This document shows positions 34,395 to 46,852 of a stretch of DNA of 64,000 bases, piece after piece; position 1 is the stretch's first letter, and each line of letters begins with the position of its first letter. The notes under the pieces were generated by a model. It was not told the origin of the DNA. It saw nothing but the letters and a program-made list of their open reading frames with translations, and ran no database searches. The stretch comes from Antilocapra americana. Taxonomy: Eukaryota > Chordata > Mammalia > Artiodactyla > Antilocapridae. The stretch is from the NCBI GenBank assembly GCA_007570785.1, contig ML662442.1, forward strand, positions 34,979,818 to 35,043,817. Direction: 5' to 3'. Both the position numbers and the translations under genes were made by a program.

Positions 34395-35416
34395 TGAAAT
34401 ATAGTTTAGATTTTTCTATTTGAAGATAACTCCTACCTATACATCTTTCTCCTCGTTGATAGTTAATAATCTAGTTAATGAAGAGTCTGGTCATTTTCAA
34501 TGAAATTAAGCAGCCTCTGAAACAATATAATGAAAAACATATACTAACATTTTAGGGGTAGTGTCATTCCTTATGTATTTTGTTCCATGGGTTGAAATTT
34601 ATACAGAAGATTCAGAATTTTTTTTAAAAGAAGAATAAGGGAGAATGCCCAATTAAATTTGAATTTCTGATAAATAAGTAATCTTTTATTGTAAGTATGC
34701 ACCATAAAACACTCAGGACATACTTCTACTAAAAACAATACCTTGTTTATCAGAAATATAAATTTAATGGGACATTCTATTCTTTATCTGAACCCTAGTT
34801 ATAAGTGTATTTGACTATGTGCTGCATTGTTGCAACTAAACTTAGAAACCTCATTTATTCAAATAGGAGAAAAATATCCAAATGGAGGAAACTATTAAAA
34901 ATGAAGATGAAATGTTCCATGTAACAGAAACCCGTATAAAGAAACTGAAATAGTTAAACATCATATTTATCTGATTATCCTTTCTACCCTCATTCAGTAA
35001 CTATAAGGTTGGTTGGAATGCAAAGGGTAGCTCAGTGGCTTGAGAACTGTATAATTTTCTTAAGAGAAGCAGCAGTAAATTAGCAAGAAATTACTCTCCA
35101 CAAGAAAATTTCTGTTTTACCAAAATCATTGTTTAACAAAAGGGTGCTTAGAAAATATGGCAGGTGACAGGGAATCGAAAGGATAGATGGGTTATTGGGC
35201 ACTTTTTAGATACATGCCAATGATTAGAAAGTCAGGTTGGATATTTATCACTTTGGTATTGTCACATAATAGTAAAAAGAGACTCATCCTAAACCACAAC
35301 TCCAGTATCTATAACACCTCACATTAAAATACACTTTTTGCTCATTATGTTAAAAAGTCAACTAAACCAATACTAAGTAGGCTACTGCATATATTTTACA
35401 TATTAAAGGTACATAA

Positions 35417-35431
35417 GTGTGTGTGTATGTA

Positions 35432-35469
<38 letters not shown>
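35417..35469. repeat. TG microsatellite with TATG interruption
   Basis: (GT)n at 35417-35425, ATGT units at 35426-35435, then an uninterrupted (GT)n to 35468. A likely polymorphic dinucleotide repeat. Confidence 0.95.
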
Positions 35470-35472
<3 letters not shown>

Positions 35473-37423
35473 AGATAGATCTATATGTATGGATACATAT
35501 ATCACCAGATCATCTCCCAGAGCAAATGGCAGCATTTTATTGTAAATTTTACATATGGACCTATACTTACTGTTGATAAATGTAATAGAAACAAGATAAA
35601 CTTCAAAATATGAAGTTGACACACTTCTGTTTCCATCCTTTCTTTTTCCTAACTACTTTACAGTATATTATTTTTCTCTTTTGCCAAATGTATCCATTTC
35701 TTACAGAAAATAAATCACATTTTAATACAAAGCAGCAGAAAGAATTTTTTAAAGAGCATGTATTTCTGTGGAAATAGTCAAGAGAATTCATTTAAGCAAA
35801 AGCCTTTCACACTATCAGAATAGGTTTATGAAAAGGAAACTACGGTAAACAAATAAAATTGTATTAATCATAGTATAAGAAAAATGTTAATCTAAATTAA
35901 AAGATACATAGCCTTAGAAGCAACCATTTAAAAACAACAGCTATTCTACTGAGTCTAAAGAGGTCTATTATAAAAGATTGTTAAGGTAATTTGCATTCTT
36001 GTTAGGGAACTAATGAATCCAATTATGAGACTATTCTGTAATTCTAACTTCATGAACTCAACTTGACTTTTCCCACAATTAGAAGAAATGAGTGAAAATT
36101 TGATTGTGTGTATGCTTGAAATACGCTTTCACGTCTACAAATTACAATGGTGATTGTGAGTCCTGTTTGTATGTTTGACAAAGGGACCTGTGTATTAATA
36201 ATCTTTTCATGGTTAAAACGATGACATTGATTGTTTATGTTTTGGGGGAGCAACTTTCAGCAACTTTAAATATACCTTATTGTTTTTGAAAGGCTCAGTT
36301 TGCTTATTTCTGATACCTTCACCTTACAGCTATGAGGTAACAAGCTATTTCATGTGTAGTCAATATCTGGAGGAAAAGCTTTAGGTAAGCAGGTGTTGCC
36401 TTGAGTATTACGGTTTTAGAAAAATTACAATTGAAGAAATGGAGATGGGGTATGAGTGGAGGTGATATTTAACTAAGTGGTAATTCATCTTGCTGAAAAC
36501 TCAAAACCGCATTAGAGAGTTCCATAAAGTTTCACACTCCTAATGATCCTAACATTTTATGCTGAGGGAAAAGTTCTTATTTAGGTATTTGACAGTAGAG
36601 CGTTGAAAGGTCATTTGTCAGCAGGGTCACTAAGCTGTAGAACTTGTTAGGAAAGCGTGATACTGCTTTGTCCCACACTGTGCTGTCTAACATCTCACAG
36701 GCAGCTAACAAGAGCAATTAGGCAAATTCTGGTTTAGCTGAGATTGACCCCTTTCAATGTTTTGAAATATGCATAAGTGCCTGTCAAAGCGTATCAACTG
36801 ACTATATTAATGATACAAGGAGATGCTCCTGGCAATGACCCCTACCTCCGGCAGAGGACTGAGATTTAAGGTCAACTCACCCTTCTACTACAGCTTTGCC
36901 AGGAGAAAGGTTATTGAAGGAGGTGGCAGACTGATATTGGAAAGCCTGCTATTCAACCATACACTATTACCATCTCTGCATTTACTCTACCCTGTGTATG
37001 GTCTTATGACTATTAATGTTATGATCATAAAATTACGTTAATGTCCTTTCCACAAATGAGCTACTGATATGTTATCTCATATGTTTTCATGTGTTTTATT
37101 TTAAAATATAAAATCACAAGATTGCAAAGTGTAATCTCTAAAAGTCATTTCATTTTTAATATCACTTCATACGGCCAAATATTTCATATAGGAATGGGAA
37201 AGTATGCACATGCATGCACAATGTAGCATCTTTCAAAAGATATGACCAGATGTTCATAACATCTCTTATTCTTTAGGGGAAAAAAATCCTATTTTCACCT
37301 AAAATTTGAAAATTTATATTAATGATTTATGAATTTAAGATCACTTATACTCTATGACATTGTTAGGTCTCTGATTATATGCTTAAATCTTCACATACCT
37401 TTTAAAGAACAAACATATATGCC

Positions 37424-37470
37424 CTTATTCATTCATTCAAGAAATATTTACTAAGGTCAGTATGTTCCAG
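37424..37470 (-). mobile_element. Possible L2 3' end scrap
   Basis: ATTCATTCATTCAAGAAATATTTACT resembles the terminal tail region of L2 read on the minus strand. It is too short for a firm call. Confidence 0.35.
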
Positions 37471-38120
37471 AAAAATCTATAAAATCTGTAAAAAAAAAAA
37501 AAACTAAAGAAGATGGAATGGGCCTTTAATCCCAAGAATTTAAAATATTAGTGAGAATTAGTGGATTGACCTCGAATAACTCAATATTTTTAAATACAAC
37601 TTTTTCCTTTGGGTGAATCACTCTAACTTCAAAGGAACTCTCTTTAAAACTGGTATATTGAAGGAAGTCTAAGCTATAATTTCATAACAAATATCACCTT
37701 ATTTTTAGAGAGCTAGGTTGCTAACTAAAAAAGGTACTCAAAACAATTCTAGAAAATGAGCATGTACATGCAAACATATACGCAGTTCAATACAAATCCT
37801 ACAGTTGCTAAAATAGTTAATGCTAAATGTTCTTAGACTACTATATTAATTTTCTTATTAACACAATTATTTGGATTTTCATTTAAAAATTATGTCCTAG
37901 GAAAATCTCCCAGGTATTATGATTCAGCAGGTTAAGTGTGAATTCCAGAAATATACATTATCAACCAACCTCATGATTCAGATGCTCCATGCTGTACACT
38001 TGCAGAAACACTGCCTTAAATGAATTGTGTTCATTATTATCACATCAGAACCAGGCTAGAGGACTTTCATTTCTGTCTATACATACTTATCTGCTAAGGA
38101 ACTTTTCTCCCATAATAAAA

Positions 38121-38148
38121 AACAAAACAAACAAACAAACAAACAAAA
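38121..38148. repeat. AAAC microsatellite
   Basis: Seven or so AAAC units in a row, preceded by an A-rich stretch. It could be the decayed tail of an older insertion, but no body is recognised. Confidence 0.8.
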
Positions 38149-38983
38149 CACCCTGGCAAATAGATATAAAACAGTGATTTTTAGATATTGCAAGCAGGCA
38201 ACGTGATTCTTCAGAAAAGGGAAACAAATGATATGAACCCTATGATTGTGCCAGCTTACTTTATGGAAGTAGTTCTCAGAACTCAAAGCAGGTAAAGGGA
38301 ACTTAAGCCACAGAGAGTTAACACAGAAACTGGAGTTTGGCAGACCTGAGATAGCTAGAAACTGTGGGACACACTGCAAGAGACAGGGACGTGGAAAGAG
38401 AAAGAGGAGAGGGTGGACATGGACATATGTAGAGCTGTTCCCTCTAGTTTCTGAACACATGTGGGATACAACTCATGTAGACTAGGGAAAAAATACCAGG
38501 CATTAGGCTGAAAAATTCCTCATGCTTACTGAGAGCTGAAAACATTTTATATTCCCAATCAGAATGGGAAAAATTTATTAAATACTCACAGAATATTGAA
38601 TAGAATCAGGAAAAGCTACCACTTTAGGAATGAACTAAGCCTAAGACTAAAGACTTATTTGGATCAGTTCTAAGAATGTTTTGAAGAAAACTTTGGAAAG
38701 ATAAACTTGTTCTCAAACAGTTCAACTGAAAGCTAGAAAAAATAAAATCAGTGCTCTTCAAAGGCATACAACAAAATCTAGCAACTAACAACATAAAATT
38801 CATTAGGCAGGACATTCAAATAAAATTCCAAGGCATACAAAGAAGCAGGAAAATGTGACCCATAAGAAAAATAAGTATCAATTAGTACAAATAGGCCTAC
38901 AAAAAAGGACAGATTGTGGACTTGGCAAGCCAAAGATTATAAAACAGAAATTACAAATGTTATAAATATACTCAGAAGTGTAA

Positions 38984-39183
38984 GGGCTTCCCTAGTGGCT
39001 CAGCAGTTAAGAATCTACCTACAATACAGGAGATGTGGTTCGATCTTTCGGTCTGGAAGATTCCCTGAAGAAGGGCAGGGCAACCCGTCTCTGCTGTTAG
39101 GAAAATCCCATGGACAGAGAAGCCTAGAGGGCTACAGTCCATGGGGTTGCAAAGAATTGGACATGACTGAGGCGGCATGCATG
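38984..39183 (+). mobile_element. Bov-tA SINE nested in old LINE
   Basis: Diverged complete element. CAGAAGTGTAA (38973-38983) and CAGGAGTGTAA (39184-39194) form an 11-bp duplication with one mismatch. Confidence 0.92.
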
Positions 39184-40007
39184 CAGGAGTGTAAAGGAAA
39201 ACTTTAAAATGATGACGAGAAACACAAAAGATGCAAAAAAGAAAACAATGGAACTACTAGCAATGAAAAATACAAAAAAAATGAAACTACTTAACTGAAT
39301 AGGATTGATAGCATATGAAACACTGCAAAAGAAAATATCAGTGAACTTGAAAAAAATATCAATAGGAGATATATTAAAATAAAGTTCAGAGATAAATACA
39401 CTGACAAAACAAATGGAACATCAGCAACAGGTTGGACAATATTAATCTGTCTAGCATATACAATTCAAACCACAGAATCATGGAGAGAGAAGATGGTGAA
39501 TGGTGTGAGGAGACAGAATAAAAAGATGAAAAAAATAATCAAAACTGATAAAAACTATAAACTAAGATCCAATAAGCTCAAAAAATTGCAAAAAGAAGGA
39601 TAATAAAGATTCATAGTCTAAAACACTAAAGATATTCTAAAAATGGCGACAAAAAGATCTTAAAAACAGCCAGAGAAGTATTACACACAGAAGACTAAAG
39701 ATATAACAAATGTATTTTTATAAACAACGCAAACCAGATGAGAAAAGGCATCTTTATATTACTGAAAGAAAATAAAAACCCTCAACTGTATACCCAAGGA
39801 AAATATTATTTCACAAATGAAGGCAAAATAAAGACTTTTCAGGAAAGAAAAAAATAAAGCTGAGTATCATTTCTGTCATTAGACTCTCTTCAGGCAGGAA
39901 GAGGGAGATAACAGATGGGATCTGAATCTTTTCAGAGGAGTGAGTAGTGCCAGATGACTAGCTGCTAAAGGCAAAAATAATAGCAGTGTGCTGTGGGGTT
40001 TATATCT

Positions 40008-41793
40008 TCAGTTCAGTCACTCAGTTGTGTCCGACTCTATGTAACCCCATGGACTGCAGCACACCACCCTTCCCTATTCATCACCAACTCCCGGAGCTTG
40101 TTAAAACATGTCCAATGAGTCAGTGACACCATCCAGCCACCTCCTGCTTTTGATCTTTCCTAGCATCAGGACTTTTAAAATGAAGGGACATTTCTTGGCA
40201 TCAGGTGGCCAAAGTATTGGAGTTTCAACTTCAGCATCAGTCCTTCCAATGAATATTCAGGACTGATTAACTTTAGGATGGACTGGTTGGATCTCCTTGC
40301 AGTCCAAGGGACTCTCAAGAGTATTCTCCAACACCACAGTTCAAAAGCATCAATTCTTCACCCCTCAGCTTTCTTTATAGTCCAACTCTCACATCCATAC
40401 ATGACTACTGGGAAAACCATAGCCTTGACTAGACAGACCTTTGTTGGTAAAGTAATGTCTCTGTTTAATATGCTGTCTAAGTTGGTCATAGCTTTTCTTC
40501 CAAGGAGTAAGCATCTTTTAATTTCATGGCTGCAATCACCATCTGCAGTGATTCTGGAGGCCCAAAAATAAAATTTCTCACTGCTTCCATTGTTTCCCCA
40601 TCTATCTGCCATGAAGTGATGGGCCCAGATGCCATGATCTTAGTTTCCCGAATGTTGAGCTTTAAGCCAACTTTTTCACTCTCCTCTTTCACTTTCATCA
40701 AGAGGCTTTTTAGTGCTTCAATTTCTGCCATAAGGGTGGTGTCATTTGTATGTCTGAGGTTATTGGTATTTCTCTCCCTGAAATCTTAATTCCAGCTTGT
40801 GCTTCTTCCAGCCCAGCATTTCTTATGATTTACCCTGCATATAAGTTAAACAAGTAGGGTGACAATATACAGCCTTGACGTACTCCTTTTCCTATTTAGA
40901 ACCAATCTGTTGCTCCATGTCCAGTTCTAACTGTTGCTTCCTGACCTGCATATAGGTTTCTCAAGAGGCAGGTCAGGTGGTCTGGTATTCCCATCTCTCT
41001 CAGAATTTTCCACAGTGTATTGTGATCCACACAGTCAAAGGCTTTGGCATAGTCAATAAAGCAGAAATAGATGTTTTCCTGGTACTCTCTTGCTTTTTCG
41101 ATGATACATAGGATGTTGACAATTTGATCTCTGGTTCTTCTGCCTTTCCTAAAACCAGCTTGAACATCTGGAAGTTCATGGTTCACGTATTGCTGAAGCC
41201 TGGCTTGGAGAATTTTAAGCATTACTTTACTAGCATGTGAGATGAGTACAACTGTGCGGTAGTTTAAGCATTCTTTGGCATTGCCTTTCTTTGGGATTGG
41301 AATGAAAACTGACCTTTTCCAGTCCTGGGGCCACTGCTGAGTTTTCCATATTTGCTGGCATATTGAGTGAAGCACTTTCACAGCATCATCTTTCAGGATT
41401 TGAAATAGCTCAACTGGAATTCCATCACCTCCACTATCTTTGTTCGCAGTGACGCTTCCTAAGGCCCACTTGACTTCTCATTCCAGGATGTCTGGCTCTA
41501 GGTGAGTGATCACACCATCATGGTTATCTGGGTCATGAAAATATTTTTTGTACAGTTCTTCTGTGGAATCTTTTTTTTTTTCTGTGTATTCTTGCCACCT
41601 CTTCTTAATATCTTCTGCTTCTGTTATTCCCTACCATTTCTGCCTTTACTGAGCCCATCTTTGCATGAAATGGTCCCTTGGTATCTCTGATTTTCTTGAA
41701 GAGATCTCTAGTCTGTCCCATTCTGTTGTTTTCCTCTATTTCTTTGCATTGATCCCTGAGGAAGGCTTTCTTATCTCTCCTTGCTATTCTACA
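40008..41793 (-). mobile_element. BovB LINE, 1.8-kb 5'-truncated copy
   Basis: The longest BovB copy here. On the minus strand it covers the reverse transcriptase domain to the 3' end. The 5' end stops near 41793 and the copy sits inside the old LINE. A good duplication was not found. Frames are broken by several indels and stops. Confidence 0.92.
40896..41381 (-). pseudogene. BovB reverse transcriptase fragment
   Basis: A 161-residue open stretch holding RTE-type RT motifs in order: SVFIPIPKKGN near residues 24-34, a QAGFRKGRRTRDQI segment near 75-88, and FIDYAKAFDCVDH with the motif A aspartate near 108-120. The frame ends before motif C. Further along the minus strand the YADD position has decayed (frame near 40740 reads HTND), so the enzyme is dead. 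Confidence 0.85.
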
Positions 41794-42634
41794 GACAAAA
41801 CTCGAACATAAAACAACACATGCTAATAAGCAAATAGTGGAAATAAAATGTAATCAAAAAATAATATTGACACAAAAGAAGTGAAGGAATGAAAAAGAAT
41901 ATCCAAAGAATAAATAAAACACCAAGATGGTAGATTTAAAACTAAACATATCAAAAATCACATTAGATTTCAGTGATCTAATACTTCAATTAAAAGATAG
42001 ATATTGTCAGTGTGGATACTATATGAAGTCTGCATAAAGCCCACATTAAGGATAGAAATACAAATAAATTAAAAATAAAAGGATGCAGAAATATACACCA
42101 TGTTAAAATTAATTTTTAAAAAGCTTCAGAATAGAAAGCAACACCTTGATTCCAGACAATATGGCAGAGTAGAAGGACTTGAGTTCACCTCCTTTCCCCA
42201 ATATAACAAAATCATAACTAACAGCTGAACAACCAACAAAGGAAGGCCTGGAACCTACCAAATATGATATTTTACATTCAAAGACAAGGAAGAAGTCACA
42301 GGGAGATGAAATGAGAGTTCTGAGACCCACTTCAGAGAGCCTGAATGTCTGGCAATGTCACTGATGAACATATAGGCAAAAAATTCTCAACAAAATATTA
42401 GTAAACTGAATTCAACAAGACTTTGAAAGGACCATACACTATGATCAAGTCATATTTATCTCAGAGATGCAAGCATTCTCAGAGATGCAAGCAAATTAGC
42501 ATGATACACTACATTAACATACTGAAGAATAAAAACCATGTCATCTAAATAGATGTAGAAAGAGCTTTAAGACAAAATTTAACATCTATTTATGATTTTT
42601 TAAAAACCTTTCCAGAAAGTGAGTATAGAAGGAA

Positions 42635-43112
42635 TATACACAATGGAATATTACTCGGCATTAAAAAAAAAAAAATTCATTTGAAGCAGTTCTACTCAGG
42701 TGGACGGAACTGGAGCCTATTATCCAGAGTGAAGTAAGCCAGAAGGAAAAACAAAAATATCCTATACTAATGCATATATATGGAATTTAGAAAGATGGTA
42801 ATGAGAACCCTGCATGTGAGACAGAAAAAGGAACGCAGATGTATAGAACAGACTCGTGGACTCTGTGGAAGAGGGCAAGGGTGGGATGATATGGGAGAAT
42901 GGCATTGAAACATGTTAATTATCATATGTGAAATCAATCACCAGCCCAGGACTGATGCTCGGGGCTGGTGCACCGAGATATCCTAGGGGGAGGGAATCGG
43001 GAGGGAGAAGGGAGGGGGGTTCTGGAGGGGGAGCATATGTAAACCCATGGCGGTTTCATGTCATTGTATGCCAAAACCAACACAATAAAGTAAAGAAAAT
43101 TAAAATTAAAAA
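42635..43112 (+). mobile_element. L1-BT 3' UTR nested in older L1 ORF2
   Basis: A 478-bp young L1 tail starting just before an A13 run and a segment coding the ORF2 C-terminus. AGAAGGAA at 42627-42634 and 43113-43120 is the duplication. The ORF2 text joins across the insert (…GTATAGAAGGAA | CTTACCTCAACAAAACAAAG), which confirms nesting. Confidence 0.92.
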
Positions 43113-43147
43113 AGAAGGAACTTACCTCAACAAAACAAAGACTATAT

Positions 43148-43444
43148 ATGGCAGACCCACAAATAATATCATTCTCAATGTTGGAAAGTGAAAGCATTCT
43201 AAGAACAGGAACAAGACAAGGATGTCCACTGTTGCCACTTTTATTCAACATAGTTTTGGAAGCCCTAGCCATGGCAATCAGAGAAGAAAAAGAAATAAAA
43301 TGGATCAAAATTGGAAAAGTAGCAGTAAAACTGCTACTATCTGCAGATGACATGATACTACACACAGAAAATCCTAAAAATGCTATCATAAAACTCCTAG
43401 AATTTATCAATACATTTGGTAAAAGTTTCAGGATGCAAAATTAA
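43148..43444 (+). pseudogene. L1 ORF2 RT motif B-C fragment
   Basis: 98 residues of L1 reverse transcriptase. [20 protein letters not shown] is motif B, and [15 protein letters not shown] is motif C with SADD in place of the usual FADD, so the paired aspartates are retained. The frame is broken on both sides and continues in another frame at 43416-43658. Confidence 0.85.
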
Positions 43445-44321
43445 TATGCAGAAATCTCTAGCATTTCTGTATATTAACAATGAAATATTAGAAAGAGAAA
43501 TTAAAGAAACAATCCTACTTACCATCATATCAAACAAAATAAAATACTTAGATAGATTTATCCCTAAGGAGGAAAAAGACCTGTACTCTGAAAACTATAA
43601 GATGCTGATAAAAGAAATCAAATATGATACAGAGGGATATACCATGTCCTTATATTAGAAGAATCAATATTGTCAAACAACTATTCTATCCAAGGCAATC
43701 TATATATTCAATGCAATCCCTATCCTATCAAATTACCAGTGACATTTTCACAGAACTAAAACAAATTTTTTTTTAATTTGTAAAAAAACACAAAAGACCC
43801 AGAATATCAAAGCAATCCTCAGAAAGAAAAAAACAGAGCTGGAGGAATCAGAGTCCATAACTTCAGACTATACTAGAAAGCTAAAGTCACAGAGGCAGTA
43901 TGGTATTGGCACAAAAACATAAAGGTAGATCAATGATACAGGATGGAAAGCCCAGAAATAAATCCACACTTCTACTGTCACCTAATCTATGACAAATGAA
44001 ACAAGAATATACAATGAAGAAAAGACAGTCTTTTCAATAAGCCTTGCTAGAAAAACTGGAAATAACATGAAAAAATGAAATTTGAACATTGTCTAACACC
44101 GTACCCCAAAATAAACTCAAAATGAATGAAAGACCTAAATATAAAACCAGGCACTATAAAAACTTAGAGGAAAACATAGGCAGAACGCTGAAAAAAATCT
44201 CAGCAATATGTTTTTGGATTCACCTCCTAGAGTACTGATAATTAACAAAAATAACCAAATGGAACCTAATTAAGCTTAAAAATGTTTTCACTGCAAAGAA
44301 AACCATAAACAAAATAAAAAG

Positions 44322-46055
44322 AATTGCATTGAATCTATAGATTGCTCTGAGTAGTATACTCATTTTCACTATATTGATTCTTCAGTGCAATTCCTATCAA
44401 GCTACCAGAGGTCTTTTTCAGAGAATTAGAACAAATAATTTCACAATTTGTATGGAAATACAAAAAACCTCGTATAGCCAAAGCAATCTTGAGAAGGAAG
44501 AATGGAACCGGAGGAATCAACCTACCTGACTTTAGGCTATACTACAAATCCACAGTCATCAAGACAGTATGGTACTGGCACAAAGACAGAAATATAGATC
44601 AATGGAACAAAATAGAAAGCCCAGAGATAAATCCATGCATCTATGGACACCTTATCTTTGACAAAGGAGGCATAACTATACAATGGAGAAAAGACAATCT
44701 CTTTAACAAGTGGTGCTGGGAAAACTGGACAGCCACTTGTAAAAGAATGAAACTAGAACACTTTCTAACACCATACACAAAAATAAACTCAAAATGGATC
44801 AAAGATCTAAACATAAGACCAGAAACTACAAAACTCCTAGAGGAAAACATAGGCAAAACACTCTCCGACATAAACCAAAGCAGGATCCTCTATGACCCAC
44901 TTCCCAGAATATTGGAAATAAAAACACAAATAAACAAATGGGACCTAATTAAAATGAAAAGCTTCTGCACAACAAAGGAAACTAAAAGCAAGGTGAAAAG
45001 GCAGCTTTCAGAATGGGAGAAAATAATAGCAAACAAAGCAACAGACAAACAATTAATCTCAAAAATATACAAGCAACTCCTGCAGCTCCATTCCAGAAAA
45101 ATAAACAACCCAATCAAAAAGTGGGCCAAAGAACTTAACAGACATTTCTTCAAAGAAGACATAAAAATGGCTAACAAACACATGAAAAGATGCTCAACAT
45201 CACTCATTATCAGAGAAATGCAAATCAAAACCACAATGAAGTACCACTTTAAACCAGTCAGAATGGCTGCCATCCAAAAGTTCAGAAGCAATAAATGCTG
45301 GAGAGGATGTGGAGAAAAGGGAACCCTCTTACACTGTTGGTGGGAATGCAAACTAGTACAGCCACTATGGAGAACAGTGTGGAGATTCCTTAAAAAACTG
45401 CAAATAGAACTGCCATATGACCCAGCAATCCCACTGCTGGGCATACACACTGAGGAAATCAGAATTGAAAGAGCCACGTGTACCCCAATGTTCATCGCCG
45501 CATTGTTTACAATAGCCAGGACATGGAAGCAACCTAGATGCCCATCAACTGACGAATGGATAAGAAAGCTGTGGTACATACACACAATGGAATATTACTC
45601 AGCCATTAAAAAAAAATTCATTTGAATCAGTTCTACTCAGGTGGACGGAACTGGAGCCTATTATCCAGAGTGAAGTAAGCCAGAAGTAAAAACAAAAATA
45701 TCGTATACTAATGCATATATATGGAATTTAGAAAGATGGTAACAATAACCCTGTATGCGAGACAGCAAAAGGAACGCAGATGTATAGAACAGTCTTGTAG
45801 ACTCTGTGGAAGAGGGCAAGGGGGGGATGATACGGGAGAATGGCATTGAAACATGTTAATTATCATATGTGAAATCAAAACCTGAGCCCAGGTTTGATGC
45901 TCAGGGCTGGTGCACCGGGATGACCCAGAGAGAGGGAATCGGGAGGGAGGAGGGAGGGGGTTTCTGGAAGGGAAACATATGTATACCCATGGCAGATTCA
46001 TGTCAATGTATGGCAAAACCAACACAATAATGTAAAGAAAATTAAAAAAAAAAAA
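44322..46055 (+). mobile_element. L1-BT with 5' inversion (twin priming)
   Basis: 62 bp at 44322-44383 is ORF2 sequence in reverse orientation; from 44384 the same ORF2 region continues forward, overlapping the inverted part by about ten bases (TGCAATTCC region). The forward part runs through the ORF2 end and a complete 3' UTR to an A-rich tail at 46043-46056. AAAAAGAA at 44317-44324 and 46052-46059 is a possible duplication in A-rich DNA. Confidence 0.88.
44489..45625 (+). pseudogene. L1-BT ORF2 C-terminal domain, 378 codons open
   Basis: The longest open frame in the window, ending at the natural ORF2 stop. The Cys-rich motif C-x3-C-x7-H-x4-C lies at residues about 270-287 (C270, C274, H282, C287). 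The end words [14 protein letters not shown] and [13 protein letters not shown] are typical of ORF2. It lacks endonuclease and RT domains because of 5' truncation and inversion, so it cannot move itself. Intactness shows a recent insertion. A 231-residue frame antisense to it is a shadow. Confidence 0.93.
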
Positions 46056-46059
46056 AGAA

Positions 46060-46540
46060 CAGTACTTAGAGAGAAATTCACAATGTTAAGTGTTTCTATT
46101 AGAAAACAAAAAATGTGCCTAATGAATTATATTAGTTTTTACTTAAACTAAAAAATCTAGAGAAAATTAAACATAAACCAAGTAGAAGAAAATAAGTAAT
46201 AAAAATAATGTAAGTCAATAAAACATAAAACAGGTGAATAAAGAGAAAAGTTAATGAAAGCAAAAGTTGTTTCTTTAAGAATATCAATAAAATTGATAAA
46301 TATCTAGCCACTGTTTCAGGAACAAAAGGACATAAATTAGCCATACATGGAAAAATTAGAGAGTATTAGCTATACTTCCTTCATTGAAAACTAATATTAA
46401 AGGAATGTTATGAACATCTCTATGCCTGTAAATTTGAAAATTTATTAAGACTTGAAAGACACAAATTAGAAGTTCACTGAAGAATAAACAGTAATATAAA
46501 AAACTATATGTATAAAAAATCAAATTCTTATCCAAAAGCC
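46060..46540 (+). mobile_element. Old L1 ORF2 fragment (early RT region)
   Basis: CAGTACTTAGAGAGAAATTC, AGAATATCAATAAAATTGAT and GAATGTTATGAACATCTCTA follow the L1 ORF2 order between endonuclease and RT core. In ORF2 order this part lies upstream of the sequence left of the L1-BT insert, so the flanks are not collinear. It is a separate or rearranged L1. Confidence 0.7.
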
Positions 46541-46852
46541 TTCATACAGAGCAAAACCCAAATCTCAGATAACCCAATAATGCAAAGAGAATATCTGGCA
46601 TTGGTTTGTAGTTTCTGTTCTTTTGTTATCACATCCTAACCTACCTTAATCTTACTAAGACAACAGTGGTAATATACTAGACTGTGGAGCTCTCTGGCCT
46701 CTGGAAGATTAAAGGGTAGTAAGACAGAACTCTAACCTGAGAAAGCTGATTAGCCTCTGGTTGGATGTCACAGTTTAGCAAAATGAGAGCAATCAAAGCA
46801 CCATGCTTAAAGGTGGTCAGTTTCAGGAACTATTACCAAACTTACATACATG
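46541..46852. other. Unassigned sequence
   Basis: About 310 bp with no gene or repeat recognised. Confidence 0.35.

Larger units (their letters stand above)
34408..38699. other. Long repeat-poor block
   Basis: 4.3 kb with no young SINE or LINE. It contains a TG microsatellite (35417-35469), a possible L2 scrap near 37424-37470, an A14 run at 37490-37503 and an (AAAC)n repeat at 38121-38148. A 127-residue minus frame at 38077-38460 runs through the AAAC repeat and has no family signature. No gene called. Confidence 0.5.
38700..42120 (+). mobile_element. HAL1/L1M-type old LINE, split by SINE and BovB
   Basis: Pieces 38700-38983, 39184-40007 and about 41794-42120 follow one old LINE in plus orientation. 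Landmarks are CAAGGCATACAAAGAAGCAG, AACAGCCAGAGAAGTATTAC, GAAGGCAAAATAAAGACTTT, GCTGTGGGGTTTATA, then after BovB GCTAATAAGCAAATAGTGGA and AAGATGGTAGATTTAAAAC. Frames are fully decayed. HAL1 is my best guess; an L1M subfamily is the alternative. Confidence 0.65.
42148..44321 (+). mobile_element. Older L1 with 5' UTR start fused to ORF2, split by L1-BT
   Basis: 42148-42330 resembles an L1 5' UTR start (CAGACAATATGGCAGAGTAG). From about 42357 the sequence is already L1 ORF2 in the RT region, so 5' UTR and ORF2 are fused by deletion. ORF2 is interrupted at 42635-43112 by L1-BT and resumes at 43113 to 44321. Confidence 0.78.

Noticed and set aside
38077..38460. 127-residue open frame (minus) in unique sequence
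   Set aside because: It runs through an AAAC microsatellite, which translates as low-complexity residues, and has no recognisable domain or splice context.
44890..45585. 231-residue open frame on the minus strand
   Set aside because: It lies exactly antisense to the intact L1 ORF2 tail and its text mirrors ORF2 codons; it is a shadow frame.
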